A model generated the notes under the pieces. The model was not told the origin of the DNA, searched no databases, and saw only the letters and a list, made by a program, of their open reading frames with translations. Of a DNA stretch of 64,000 bases, positions 9,758-18,418 are shown in pieces; within the stretch, counting starts at the first letter, position 1, and each line of letters starts with the position of its first letter. The stretch comes from UBA4416 sp040387475. Its GTDB lineage: Bacteria > Bacteroidota > Bacteroidia > B-17B0 > Aurantibacillaceae. The position numbers were made by a program, and so were the translations under genes. Location: assembly GCA_040387475.1 (NCBI GenBank), contig JAZKDT010000013.1, positions 36,449 to 100,448 on the forward strand, in the 5' to 3' direction.

Positions 9758-12697
9758 TTAGCTTAACTTAATCAATTCAGTTTTCAATTCGATGATAGAA
9801 ACAGACACCAGCTTTTTTATTTTTTGAACCATCTGCTTTAGCTCCTGCTCGTTTATTGTTTCATTAACCGCATTTATTTCAATTTTAATCAGTAGCTCTC
9901 TTAATTCGTTTACACCAAAATAAGCAACGGGTGTTTTCATTTTGTGAGCCTGATTGCTAAGTTCCTCCCAATTCCTGGATTCATAAAGTTCATTTAACTC
10001 GTCCACATATTCAGGCATCAGCTGTATAAACATATTGATCATTTCCTTTATGTATGAGATATCCCCTTCTGCCCTCTCTTTTATAATAGCGAGGTTAACC
10101 ATTTTGTGAATTTTAGGGTCTTCGTTTGTGGCTGTTTCTTCGTCGTCATCATCGCCTTCATAAGCATAACCGCTCCACTTCATTATTTTTTTATACAAGG
10201 TCAAGGGGTTGAACGGTTTGGAAATATAATCATTCATACCCACAGCAAAACATTTTTCTTTTTCTCCGGCTAAAGCAGATGCTGTCATTGCGACAATAGG
10301 CGTACTCTTTGCAGGCTCGGGCAACTTGGTTCGGATATACTGAGTTGCCTCTATGCCGTCCATTCCAGGCATGGCAATATCCATCAAAATCAATGCGTAT
10401 GGTTTATATTTCAATTTCTCGATGGCATCGGCACCGTTTTCAGCGAGATCTGTATTTATTTTCCATTTATTTAATTCGAACATAACTACCCGCTGATTGA
10501 TCACGTTATCTTCTACCAGCAAAATATTCAATTTACTCAAATCAATTTTTTCGGGTATTTTGGTTGCATTTTCAATTGACGTGCTCAAAACATCATCATC
10601 ACCTTTCTCGAAATTCAACTCAAAGCTAAACGTAGATCCTTTATGTAGTTCGCTGGTGAGGGTAATATGGCCACCCATTTTTTCTACCAGAAACTGGGAA
10701 ATACTCAATCCCAAACCTGTTCCTCCATATTTACGTGTTGTATGTACTTCTGCTTGAGCAAATGATTCAAATACATAGTCCAGCTTGTCTTCTGGTATGC
10801 CAACCCCTGTATCGGAAACAGAAAATTTTACAAGAGCGTTATCCGCTGTTTGTGACACCAAATCTGCTGTAAGTGATACCTTACCATCATCAGTAAATTT
10901 AATTGCATTACCTAATAAGTTCAGTAAAATCTGGCTTAATCGTACGGTATCTCCAACTATCACTGGAGGAAGCGACGGCGCAATATTCATTTCCATTTGC
11001 AAATTTTTGGATTCGGATTTATACTGAACCATAAATTGCAAAGATTTAAACAGATCACTCAATCGAAATGGGTTTTTCTCGAAAACAATTTTTCCGGCAC
11101 GAATCTTAGATATATCGAGGATATCATTCACAACATGTAATAAATTATTGGAGGATTCCTTGATGGCGTTCAGGTATTCCATTTGTTCCCCATCCATGCG
11201 TGTTTCCAACAACTGGCGGGTCATACCGATAATACCATTCATAGGCGTTCTTATCTCGTGGCTGGTATTTGCCAAAAACTGTTCCTGGATCAACAAACTT
11301 TGCTCGGCTGTTTCTTTCGCTTTACGAAGTTCAAAGTTCTTTTCCTCAATAAGTTTATTGGTTTTCAATTTAACGCTGTAACGATTATAAACCATCGCTG
11401 ATAACAGCAATATCATTACAATAGAAACAATGAGGAAATTACGAAGTGCCTGTTGTTGGCTCAGGCGAATGTCCTGTAACGTTCGACTTTTACTTAACAA
11501 ACTAATTTCTTTGTCTTTTTGCCCCATTTCAAACTCCACCTGTAGTTTAACGAGCTCTCTTGTTTTTTCTTCATTTAAAACGCTATCCTTAAAGTTTTCG
11601 AACATAATTCTTGACTGAAATCCTTTAACTGTATTATTCTGTTCAAAATAAATCTCTGAAAGCACTCTATAATAATCCCTTAAACTGGTTTTGTAATTAA
11701 GCTCTTTAGCAAGGTTATAATACTCATCCGACAATTCTAAAGCCTTATCATAGTGTCCAATTTCTTTATAGATCTTTATGATAGAATATAGATTCTCGAG
11801 AATGTAGTCCTTATTTCCACTCTCTTCCAGCATTTTTTTTGATTGAAAATAGTAATCCAATGACTGATCATATCGTTTTCTTTCAAAATAAACTTCGGCA
11901 ATGTTTTCAAGGTTGATACCGCTTCTTAAAACATCATTTGATGCAGTAGTAATTGAAAGGGACTTTAAAGAACAACTCAATGATTTATCCAGGTAGTTTT
12001 CTGATGGCCATAAGCGATTATAAACAAGGTATAAGTTTGATAAATTTAGCAAGGCCACCGCAATCCTATCTTTCGTGTTTTGCTTCAAATAATAATCCAA
12101 TACGTTTGTGTAATAACCTAATGCTTTTTTAAAATAGACCGAATCTTTTGAAGAATTCATGAGATCAGCATTTACATGACCCATGAGCGTTTGACAAAAG
12201 GCTGCGTTGGCTTCGTTTTTATCTGCCTTATAAACGTCTAATGCCTTCGAGAAATTATACAGGGCTTTTGAATAATCGGTAATATCTTTATAAATATAGC
12301 CTAGCTCATAATAGCATTTAGCGCAACCCGACTTATTGGATATGTTTTCAAATATATTTAAGGCTCTATACGTTTGATTTAAAGCTTCGGAATAATTACT
12401 TCTCTCCCGCCCAATCCGTGATAATACCAGATGTGCTTTTGCCTCGCCTTTAGGGAAACTAATCTTACGGGCCAATTGGATAGCCTGGTTGGTGTAAGCC
12501 TCGGCCTCTTTAATTTGATATTGCACAAGGTTTGTGCCAAGTGCCACCAATGCGTTGACTTTAACGGTATCGTCGGGGAATGTTGCAACTATATGAAGAA
12601 GAGAATCCTGAACTGCATTTTTTTGGGCATAATTATTTAACTGTATCAGGATACAGCAGCATAAGAACAGGAAACGATATAGATAATTTAATCGCAA
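9758..12697 (-). CDS. TPR hybrid histidine kinase with receiver and Hpt domains
   Basis: A 979-residue phosphorelay protein. Order: signal peptide (YLYRFLFLCCCILIQL), TPR repeats (about 30-400, periplasmic), one TM helix (about 420-440, LIVSIVMILLLSAMVY), coiled coil, HisKA (NTSHEIRTPMNG, His480), HATPase (N box NLLGNAIKFTDD, G boxes DTGVGIPEDK and KYGGTGLGLS), receiver (LVEDN, LILMDIAMPGMDG with phosphoacceptor Asp773, conserved SKPF Lys) and a C-terminal Hpt (NQAHKMKT, His918). All phosphotransfer residues are present, so an intramolecular His-Asp-His relay is possible. No output domain or adjacent DNA-binding regulator is present, so the final acceptor is elsewhere. It lies 65 bases downstream of the RsmH-like gene on the same strand. 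Confidence 0.93.
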   Translation of the reverse strand: MRLNYLYRFLFLCCCILIQLNNYAQKNAVQDSLLHIVATFPDDTVKVNALVALGTNLVQYQIKEAEAYTNQAIQLARKISFPKGEAKAHLVLSRIGRERSNYSEALNQTYRALNIFENISNKSGCAKCYYELGYIYKDITDYSKALYNFSKALDVYKADKNEANAAFCQTLMGHVNADLMNSSKDSVYFKKALGYYTNVLDYYLKQNTKDRIAVALLNLSNLYLVYNRLWPSENYLDKSLSCSLKSLSITTASNDVLRSGINLENIAEVYFERKRYDQSLDYYFQSKKMLEESGNKDYILENLYSIIKIYKEIGHYDKALELSDEYYNLAKELNYKTSLRDYYRVLSEIYFEQNNTVKGFQSRIMFENFKDSVLNEEKTRELVKLQVEFEMGQKDKEISLLSKSRTLQDIRLSQQQALRNFLIVSIVMILLLSAMVYNRYSVKLKTNKLIEEKNFELRKAKETAEQSLLIQEQFLANTSHEIRTPMNGIIGMTRQLLETRMDGEQMEYLNAIKESSNNLLHVVNDILDISKIRAGKIVFEKNPFRLSDLFKSLQFMVQYKSESKNLQMEMNIAPSLPPVIVGDTVRLSQILLNLLGNAIKFTDDGKVSLTADLVSQTADNALVKFSVSDTGVGIPEDKLDYVFESFAQAEVHTTRKYGGTGLGLSISQFLVEKMGGHITLTSELHKGSTFSFELNFEKGDDDVLSTSIENATKIPEKIDLSKLNILLVEDNVINQRVVMFELNKWKINTDLAENGADAIEKLKYKPYALILMDIAMPGMDGIEATQYIRTKLPEPAKSTPIVAMTASALAGEKEKCFAVGMNDYISKPFNPLTLYKKIMKWSGYAYEGDDDDEETATNEDPKIHKMVNLAIIKERAEGDISYIKEMINMFIQLMPEYVDELNELYESRNWEELSNQAHKMKTPVAYFGVNELRELLIKIEINAVNETINEQELKQMVQKIKKLVSVSIIELKTELIKLS

Positions 12698-12762
12698 GAT
12701 ATCTTCGCTTAATTAAATATAGCGATTTTATATGGAATAAGAAAAGACTCTTAAAATTAAGG

Positions 12763-13812
12763 TTAAGCTTTTATCGCCCATCGCAATTTGGCTGAACGGG
12801 CCCGTGGATTAGTGTAGCTCTCTTCAGCTGAAGGTCGAATGGGATCGGGCGCTACCTCCATATAGATGCCCGCGCGGAATAAAGACTGAAATGATTTTTT
12901 TACCCGTCTGTCCTCTCCTGAGTGAAAAGAAAGGATAGCCACTCTGCCGCCAGGCGCAAGCACGTATGGCAGTTTCTCCAAAAAAGAATCGAGTACACCA
13001 AATTCATCGTTTACTTCAATTCTTAATGCCTGAAAGCATCGTTGACATGACTTTTTAATTTCTTCTTTACGGGTATTCTCCGGCAAACTGATCAGCGCCT
13101 CTGCAATAGTTTCCTGTAAATGTGTTGTTGTGGTAATGACAATGCCTTTAGATATCTTTGCCATGATCGCTAAAGTAATGGCTTCATAGTGCGGTTCATC
13201 TGAATTCTCAAATAAAATAGCTGCTAATTCGCGCGGAGCAATTACCTTTAGGAGTTCAGCCGCTGACTTTCCTTTTTTGGGATTTAAACGAAGATCCAAG
13301 GGCCCTTCGATCTTGAATGAAAAACCCCGTTCGGGATTATCTATCTGCATGGATGAAACGCCGAGATCAGCTAAAACAAAGTTCAATGGTCCCGATTGCA
13401 AAGCGATCCGATCAATCTGGGAAAAATTCATTTTTTTGAAAGTAACCGATTCCTCTCCGTAGCCCAATGCTAATAATCTTTCCTGCGTTCTAGGCAGTTC
13501 AAAAGGATCAACATCCATGGCGTATAACATGCCGCCCGGCGCCAGGCATTTAAGCATCTCTAAACTGTGCCCGCCATAACCCAGCGTGGCATCCAAACCC
13601 ACCTGACCGGGAACGATTTGTAAAAACTCCAATATCTCTGTTACACAAATAGAACGATGCATACCTGCAGGAGTTTTGCCCTGCTGGATTATTTTTTCGA
13701 CATCCTCTGAATAATTTTGAGGTTGCAGCTCCTTGTATTTTTCCTTAAAAGATTTTGGATGCGTTCCTTTATACCGAACACGCCTGGGACCTTTTGGTTC
13801 CTCATCGCTCAT
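12763..13812 (-). CDS. rsmH: RsmH/MraW-like 16S rRNA (cytosine-N4) methyltransferase with N-terminal extension
   Basis: A SAM-dependent methyltransferase of the RsmH family, which methylates N4 of C1402 in 16S rRNA. Motifs: DATLGYGGHS (SAM loop), ADLGVSSMQIDNPERGFSF, GPLDLRLN, CFQALRIEVNDEF, LSFHSGEDRRVKKSF and RARSAKLRWA. Differences from canonical RsmH: about 50 extra N-terminal residues containing THPKSFKEKYKEL, MHRSIC in place of the usual HxPV start, and FHSGEDR in place of FHSLEDR. It also lies outside a cell-wall (dcw) cluster, where Bacteroidota normally keep mraW. It may therefore be a second, paralogous copy. The start at 13812 (MSDEEPKG) was preferred; an upstream ATG at 13857 would add 15 residues. 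Confidence 0.85.
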   Translation of the reverse strand: MSDEEPKGPRRVRYKGTHPKSFKEKYKELQPQNYSEDVEKIIQQGKTPAGMHRSICVTEILEFLQIVPGQVGLDATLGYGGHSLEMLKCLAPGGMLYAMDVDPFELPRTQERLLALGYGEESVTFKKMNFSQIDRIALQSGPLNFVLADLGVSSMQIDNPERGFSFKIEGPLDLRLNPKKGKSAAELLKVIAPRELAAILFENSDEPHYEAITLAIMAKISKGIVITTTTHLQETIAEALISLPENTRKEEIKKSCQRCFQALRIEVNDEFGVLDSFLEKLPYVLAPGGRVAILSFHSGEDRRVKKSFQSLFRAGIYMEVAPDPIRPSAEESYTNPRARSAKLRWAIKA

Positions 13813-13893
13813 ACGTAAAGCTAAGCTTAAATACGTTGCATTACGATTAAATTTCAAGTTTCGTTATATCCTTAACTCTTTCGCAAAAAAACA

Positions 13894-15237
13894 CTATTTA
13901 CCGGTTTTTAACGCTTGCTTTTTTTTAACTTCCTGCACGCCCCCTTTTGTTAGAATTACAGCGCTTACTGCTCCTTTTTTATCTTTTACAAATTCAAAGG
14001 TGCGGTCGTTATTATCCTTTTTAAAAAACCTGGTCTCGCTTTCAGGTAAAAGTTCTGTATTCAGATCATTAAGATATAATTTATTGTTAGTATATATAAA
14101 CTCGATAGATTCAAATTTCCCGGCATAACTTTCAAACATGTTTGTATTGGCTTTTACCTCAACGTGTTTATAGGGTATTTCAACCGGGATACCAAATAAA
14201 ATACCGGATAAACCATAACTGATCATGTGTGATTCGGATTCATTATTGGATAGCACAGCAATAAATGCATTATCTTTCGGGTACCTGTCGAAGGTTGTCA
14301 TGGTGCCAATGAATCCGCCACTATGCGTGAGTAAATAATGGCCGTGATTATAATAAGGATTGATGAGAATACCGTATCCATAAGAATCGATAAAACCATT
14401 ATCGGGATACATTTTATTGTACTGAGTTGTCATTTTTTGTTTGGATGATTCAGACAATAATGTAGTGCTGTATAAAGCACGATCCAGTTTATAAAGATCT
14501 TCTATGGTAGAGTATATCCCGTCGAGACCCACATTTAAGTTCCAGTTTATATAGGGATTGAGCGCATAACCGTTTCCATCTTTATAGTAGATACTAGCTT
14601 TTTTATAGATGATGGAGTCATTACTGCAAACGCCGGTATTAAACATGCCTGCTTTGTTGCATATATTTTCTTTTATAAAATTTTCAAACGTTTGTCCTGA
14701 CGCTTTTTCAATAATTTGCGAGAGTAAAAAGTAGCCGATGTTGCTATACTTACAATTGGTACCAGGATTGAAAAGGTAAGGTTTGTATTGCATGATGCCG
14801 ATGGCGGAATCTTTGCTAATAGCAGTGGAATTCATGTAGAGCTCATCAAAATCGAGTGGTAGGCCGGCAGTGTGTGTGAGTAACATATGAATGGTAACCT
14901 GATCGCCCTTGGGATAACGGGGAAAAAATTTATTTAATTTATCATCGAGGGATAAGTTATTTTTCTCCACTAACTGCATGATAGCAATAGCGGTAAAATG
15001 TTTGGTAACAGAAGCCAAAACAAATTTAGTATCGATGGTGTTTTTAATACCCCATTCTAAATTTGCGAAACCATAAGCTTTCTTCAGCAAAACAGAATCG
15101 TTTCTCATCACGATCACCGTGCCGCCAAAGCGGTTGAATTCGGCTTGTTTATCCATGTATAATTCGAGCAGGGAAGAGACAGATGTTTGTGATGATAAAC
15201 TAAAAGGGAAAATTAAAAGGAACAATATTTTTTTCAT
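13894..15237 (-). CDS. secreted serine hydrolase, class C beta-lactamase/penicillin-binding family
   Basis: A 447-residue protein with a signal peptide (KKILFLLIFPFSLSS). The beta-lactamase fold is marked by Ser76-x-x-Lys79 (ASVTKHF), Tyr-x-Asn (KYSNIGY, about 165) and the third motif HSGG (about 318). HTAGLP and NLEWGIKN are typical of the esterase/DD-peptidase-like members that Bacteroidota carry in many copies. About 100 C-terminal residues form a small beta-rich domain common in this group. Location is periplasmic. Activity could be D-aminopeptidase, esterase or transpeptidase-like; resistance to beta-lactams should not be assumed. It ends 36 bases upstream of the longer RsmH start on the same strand. 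Confidence 0.9.
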   Translation of the reverse strand: MKKILFLLIFPFSLSSQTSVSSLLELYMDKQAEFNRFGGTVIVMRNDSVLLKKAYGFANLEWGIKNTIDTKFVLASVTKHFTAIAIMQLVEKNNLSLDDKLNKFFPRYPKGDQVTIHMLLTHTAGLPLDFDELYMNSTAISKDSAIGIMQYKPYLFNPGTNCKYSNIGYFLLSQIIEKASGQTFENFIKENICNKAGMFNTGVCSNDSIIYKKASIYYKDGNGYALNPYINWNLNVGLDGIYSTIEDLYKLDRALYSTTLLSESSKQKMTTQYNKMYPDNGFIDSYGYGILINPYYNHGHYLLTHSGGFIGTMTTFDRYPKDNAFIAVLSNNESESHMISYGLSGILFGIPVEIPYKHVEVKANTNMFESYAGKFESIEFIYTNNKLYLNDLNTELLPESETRFFKKDNNDRTFEFVKDKKGAVSAVILTKGGVQEVKKKQALKTGK

Positions 15238-15347
15238 AGTTACGGAAGACTTTCTGCGGTGATGTTTATAGAAGAGAACAGAAAAGTGCAGGCAAAGCTA
15301 AATGTTTATCTCAGTTTTACAAGATTAAAATGTCTTAGGGCATATTC

Positions 15348-15743
15348 TTACTTTAACCTCTCTAAAACACCTTTACGCTTTACTATGTTTTTGTAATCCC
15401 ATTGAATATCGCGCGATTTTTTGAGCCAACGTTTGAGATCCTGTGTGTTTATTTGATCAATTAACGTATAGGTTATGGAAGCATCTTTAAATTTTCCGCT
15501 TTTACCGGGAACGAGCTGATCTTCTTCAAACGTAACGCCGCTCCAGAATAATAAGCGCAGGCCTGCTTTTAATTTATCGTATCCAACGATAGGGTTACCA
15601 TCTAAAAACCAAACGGGATGCCCATGCCAGATCTTGTTTTCCGCTTCGGGTAAGTTCTTTGTGATCTCTTGTGAAAGGAGAGTGCACATGTCCTGATCAT
15701 CTTTTGACTGCGATTTAATATAGGATTGAATTTCTTTATTCAT
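15348..15743 (-). CDS. DUF1801 (YdhG-like) domain protein
   Basis: A 131-residue cytosolic protein. The pattern of N-terminal helix, LPEAENKIWHGHPVWFLDGN, then GLRLLFWSG and a lysine-rich C-terminus ending in a helix that contacts the core is typical of DUF1801/YdhG proteins. The biochemical role of the family is not established; structures show a small alpha/beta fold. The ATG at 15743 is the first in frame. The gene stands alone, 110 bases upstream of the serine hydrolase on the same strand. Confidence 0.8.
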   Translation of the reverse strand: MNKEIQSYIKSQSKDDQDMCTLLSQEITKNLPEAENKIWHGHPVWFLDGNPIVGYDKLKAGLRLLFWSGVTFEEDQLVPGKSGKFKDASITYTLIDQINTQDLKRWLKKSRDIQWDYKNIVKRKGVLERLK

Positions 15744-16386
15744 GGGGGGTAATCATTTTAAGAATAAATAGCCTACTAAATGTACGCCGTTGCCGCCTAT
15801 TTTACAAAAAGAAATACGTGGAGACAAATTTACTGACAAAGTTAGCTGTGAAGGTTTCGAAGATTGAAGAAAACAAAACTCAGTGCCGGTTGAAGACATC
15901 GCAGTTGCAAGAAAAGCTTTTGTAGTTTGACAGAACGTCGTGCTAAAATGAAGTAAATTTTTAAAATACCGGATTAAAGCCATTAATTACTGAAATATTG
16001 TTTTTACAGTAGGAAGAAAAGCTTTTGTGGCACGGAGAAAACATATTGCAGTAGCAGTTAGCGCCATTGTTTGTGACTGTAAAGCTTTTGTTGACGCAAG
16101 AAAAGCTTTTGTTGATGCAAGAAAAGCTTTTGTATACTGACATAATTGCTTTGTTTAGCGAATTAATCTGATAGTTTATTGAGATGAACAAAAAGTGTCT
16201 TAATCAAAAGAAATTATTTATGGAACTATGCGCATGGTTTTCTGGAATAAAGACATTGTTGTTTGAGGTTAAGGTTTTGTGAATGGGCGTTAAGGCATGA
16301 TTAGTAATTTGGGTACTGTTAATAAGGTATTCCAAATGAGGCGAAAACTGAAAACATAGCATTGCACAACGAGTGAATCCAAAATC
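15744..16386. other. 643-base region without a recognisable gene
   Basis: The short open frames here lack coding character: minus-strand frames at 15753-15983 and 15961-16191 are Cys/Ser-rich translations of the repeats. The region holds five copies of AAAGCTTTTGT (annotated separately) and otherwise unstructured AT-rich sequence. It lies directly 3' of the DUF4435 gene and 5' of the DUF1801 gene, both on the minus strand, so it contains the promoter of the latter. No terminator hairpin with a T tract was recognised. Confidence 0.6.
15911..16134. repeat. AAAGCTTTTGT repeat cluster, partly tandem with 21-base period
   Basis: The core AAAGCTTTTGT occurs five times: near 15913, 16018, 16081, 16103 and 16124. 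The last three are nearly tandem: a shortened unit at 16075-16092, then two 21-base units at 16093-16113 and 16114-16134 that differ only at the third base (GACGCAAG/GATGCAAG) and the last base. The core contains the palindrome AAAAGCTTTT. Read on the plus strand, the units encode the heptad-like peptide KAFVDAR, but no start codon precedes it and stop codons surround it. It may be a degraded coding repeat, a DNA or RNA hairpin array, or a slippage product. Confidence 0.75.
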
Positions 16387-17124
16387 TTAAATTCTAATCC
16401 TACTATTAATTTCTGTTATTAAGGATATGAATTGTTCACTTCTATGGGTTCTATAGCAATGCTCCAATAATGAATTTTTAGAGTGCTTAATTTCTCGATG
16501 ACTATGACTTAAAATACGTGTAAGAAGTGCGAATAAAGACTTTCCTCTTATTAAAGTATCATAATTTTCAAGGATATATGATTTTGTTTTGTCATTTGCA
16601 GTTGTAAAATTTATTTCTTGAAGAAAGTCTACTTTTAACTCATGCTTAACATCGCAGAGAATTTTTTGCGGATGATGTTTAAAGCAAAATAGTCGATCGT
16701 TTAGGAAATTTTCAACTTCAAAAGCATAATATTCAATAAAACTATTTAATGATTTAAGAAATGTCTTATTCTCATCTTTACTTAATAATCTTTCGATTTG
16801 TTTACCATGATATAAATCGTTCTCTATAGAGTACCCGTGAGTCCAGAGTATTTCATCGTAAATAATAGGGGTAACGTTATAAACATAGCAATCCTTGTCC
16901 GCTACAAACACCGTTTTGATATGACTAAATTCATTTTTTCGTTCAAACACTTTCAATAATTTCCCCCTACCTCCACATGGAAAAAAACTAGCATTTGTTA
17001 TCCCTATTTCATCTTCTATCCATCGATAAATTAAAACGTCGTCTTTTCCTTCGACAATTACGGTGGTCAAAGAAGAACGTTTCAGCGTTTCTACGATTTC
17101 ATCTACTGTTAATTCTAAACCCAT
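16387..17124 (-). CDS. DUF4435/TOPRIM-type protein, AriB-like putative defence effector
   Basis: A 245-residue cytosolic protein. The N-terminal half has a TOPRIM arrangement: VEGKDDVLIYR with Glu25, a glycine-rich turn PCGGRGKLL, and FVADKDCYV with Asp76 and Asp78 forming the DxD metal site. This order (EGKDD, GG-GK, DxD) is the signature of DUF4435 proteins, of which AriB of the PARIS system is a member; AriB is a nuclease released when its ATPase partner senses a phage protein. The helical C-terminal half has no other recognisable domain. The ATG directly abuts the TAA of the upstream ATPase gene, so the pair is co-translated. It is shorter than the roughly 300 residues I recall for characterised AriB. 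The function is inferred, not shown. Confidence 0.65.
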   Translation of the reverse strand: MGLELTVDEIVETLKRSSLTTVIVEGKDDVLIYRWIEDEIGITNASFFPCGGRGKLLKVFERKNEFSHIKTVFVADKDCYVYNVTPIIYDEILWTHGYSIENDLYHGKQIERLLSKDENKTFLKSLNSFIEYYAFEVENFLNDRLFCFKHHPQKILCDVKHELKVDFLQEINFTTANDKTKSYILENYDTLIRGKSLFALLTRILSHSHREIKHSKNSLLEHCYRTHRSEQFISLITEINSRIRI

Positions 17125-18189
17125 TTATTCACCTTTATCTTCTGATAATATTATTTCCTTGTCAGCATATTTAGAAAAAATAAAAGGACTGTGTGTGGCC
17201 ATAAAAAATTGATTATTGTTTCCTTGATTTAATAAGGTTGGCACCAAAGTTCTTTGCCAATCTGGATGAAGGCTTAATTCTGGTTCGTCAATAAATATTG
17301 TATTGTCTTTTGTAAATGCGTTATAACAGATAAAACTTAACATCTGCTTTTCGCCCGCAGAAAGCTTTTCAGAAGAAATGGCATTATTAACCTCTCCTAT
17401 GGTCAAATTACTTAAGTTAATCCCTTTATGTTGAAAAATAGTAGCGATAAGATCGGACAATGTGGTAAATGGCTTCAACAACCTTTCTCGTTCGCTCTCC
17501 ATATACTCTATATCCTTTTGAATCTCATCTAATATTGCTTTTTCATTTTGAATTTTACCTTTTATCTTTTTTATTATTTCATCCGTCTTTTGCTTTTGTG
17601 TTTGATTAATCTCAGCATTGATAGTTGTATACTCTCTATTTAATAATGTGACAATATCATCCGTTGAGATTGAAGTAATAAAACGTTGGTTCTTGGAAGA
17701 TAATTTTCTAGATAATTCTTCCAAAGCGCTCCGAACCTCATCAGTTCTGCCAAATACCAAATCTAAGGCGTCCATGGAAAACCCACCTTCTATTCTTCTA
17801 AAAGTTGGAAAAAAAATAGTAGGAGTAGCCGATTTTTGAATAAATGCAATTTTCTCGTCAATTCTAGCAAACCTTCTATTTTCTAATTCTCTTAATCCCT
17901 GTTCGCTTAAGTTAAATGATTTTTCATCATTTATAGATATAGTCAGCAACCTATCTGTATCTATTTTAAGGTTAATTTTAAATTTCGATGTCTCAAGAAT
18001 TATATTTGAAAAATTTACTTCTCTAATTAAACTATATAACTTCCCAGCATTTAAATACCAAATCAGTTTTAATATTGTGGTTTTACTAGAGCCATTTTTT
18101 CCGGTTAGTAAATTCAAATCTGAATGAAATTTTAAATTAAGAGGTTGCTTCCTTCCATTCAATCCTTCGACATATAGTCTATTTATCAT
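17125..18189 (-). CDS. AAA/ABC-type ATPase (OLD/AriA-like), partner of the DUF4435 protein
   Basis: A 354-residue SMC/ABC-like ATPase. Walker A is LLTGKNGSSKTT (about 28-39); a coiled-coil stretch (about 175-245, rich in Lys/Glu, QTQKQKTDEIIKKIKGK) separates it from the ABC signature LSAGEKQML and Walker B IFIDEPELSLHPDW. The histidine switch is the late ATHSPF. This is the AAA_15/AAA_21 layout shared by OLD nucleases, GajA and PARIS AriA; here the TOPRIM domain is a separate gene next door, as in two-gene PARIS. The ATG at 18189 was chosen because the fold begins at MINRLYVEGLNG; an upstream TTG at 18243 would add 18 residues unlike the family. It is preceded by an AT-rich region and the hppA terminator, so it has its own promoter. 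Confidence 0.7.
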   Translation of the reverse strand: MINRLYVEGLNGRKQPLNLKFHSDLNLLTGKNGSSKTTILKLIWYLNAGKLYSLIREVNFSNIILETSKFKINLKIDTDRLLTISINDEKSFNLSEQGLRELENRRFARIDEKIAFIQKSATPTIFFPTFRRIEGGFSMDALDLVFGRTDEVRSALEELSRKLSSKNQRFITSISTDDIVTLLNREYTTINAEINQTQKQKTDEIIKKIKGKIQNEKAILDEIQKDIEYMESERERLLKPFTTLSDLIATIFQHKGINLSNLTIGEVNNAISSEKLSAGEKQMLSFICYNAFTKDNTIFIDEPELSLHPDWQRTLVPTLLNQGNNNQFFMATHSPFIFSKYADKEIILSEDKGE

Positions 18190-18301
18190 GTAATTATTTA
18201 TTAATGTTAATTGAATTTTCGATTGACAAACACAACTAGTCAATAATAAGACTTTCCAAATCTCATTATTAATTTAAAATTAGTCATTTATTTGATAAAA
18301 C

Positions 18302-18335
18302 AAAAAAGCCTGTCTACTTTCGTAGACAGGCTTTT
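18302..18335 (-). terminator. intrinsic terminator of the pyrophosphatase gene
   Basis: A perfect 14-bp stem: AAAAGCCTGTCTAC at 18304-18317 pairs with GTAGACAGGCTTTT at 18322-18335 around the loop TTTC. Six A residues at 18302-18307 become a U tract on the minus strand, placing transcription stop downstream of the hppA-yceI gene that ends at 18419. It also isolates the ATPase/DUF4435 pair from hppA. Confidence 0.88.
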
Positions 18336-18347
18336 GATATTATCGGG

Positions 18348-18390
18348 CTTCGACTCCGCTCAGCCAACAGACTTCGACTCCGCTCAGCCA
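18348..18390. repeat. two copies of a 19-base extragenic repeat (CTTCGACTCCGCTCAGCCA)
   Basis: Identical 19-base copies lie at 18348-18366 and 18372-18390, separated by ACAGA; a third, degenerate copy (CTTCGGGTTATCTCAGC) follows before the hppA stop codon. The element lies between the hppA stop and its terminator, so it would be in the 3' untranslated RNA. From memory, the TTCGACTCCGCTCAG core recurs in intergenic DNA of many Bacteroidota, like a REP sequence; this was not checked. Confidence 0.75.
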
Positions 18391-18418
18391 CCTGGCTTCG
18401 GGTTATCTCAGCTGAAGA

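Noticed and set aside
13894..15237. Antibiotic-resistance beta-lactamase
   Set aside because: The SxxK/YxN/HSGG set and C-terminal domain fit the broad esterase/DD-peptidase-like class C family; nothing points to true beta-lactamase activity.
15911..16134. Possible CRISPR array
   Set aside because: Units of 18-21 bases with no unique spacers of regular length; the two best copies are directly adjacent, and no cas gene is present.
15753..16191. Two overlapping minus-strand open frames of 76 codons each
   Set aside because: They are translations of the AAAGCTTTTGT repeats and flanking AT-rich DNA, with Cys/Ser-rich low-complexity products and no domain, start signal or codon pattern like the neighbours.
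16387..18243. Septu or Gabija system
   Set aside because: The partner has no HNH motif (PtuB) or helicase (GajB); the DxD and EGKDD motifs fit DUF4435/TOPRIM, and the ATPase itself lacks a fused TOPRIM.
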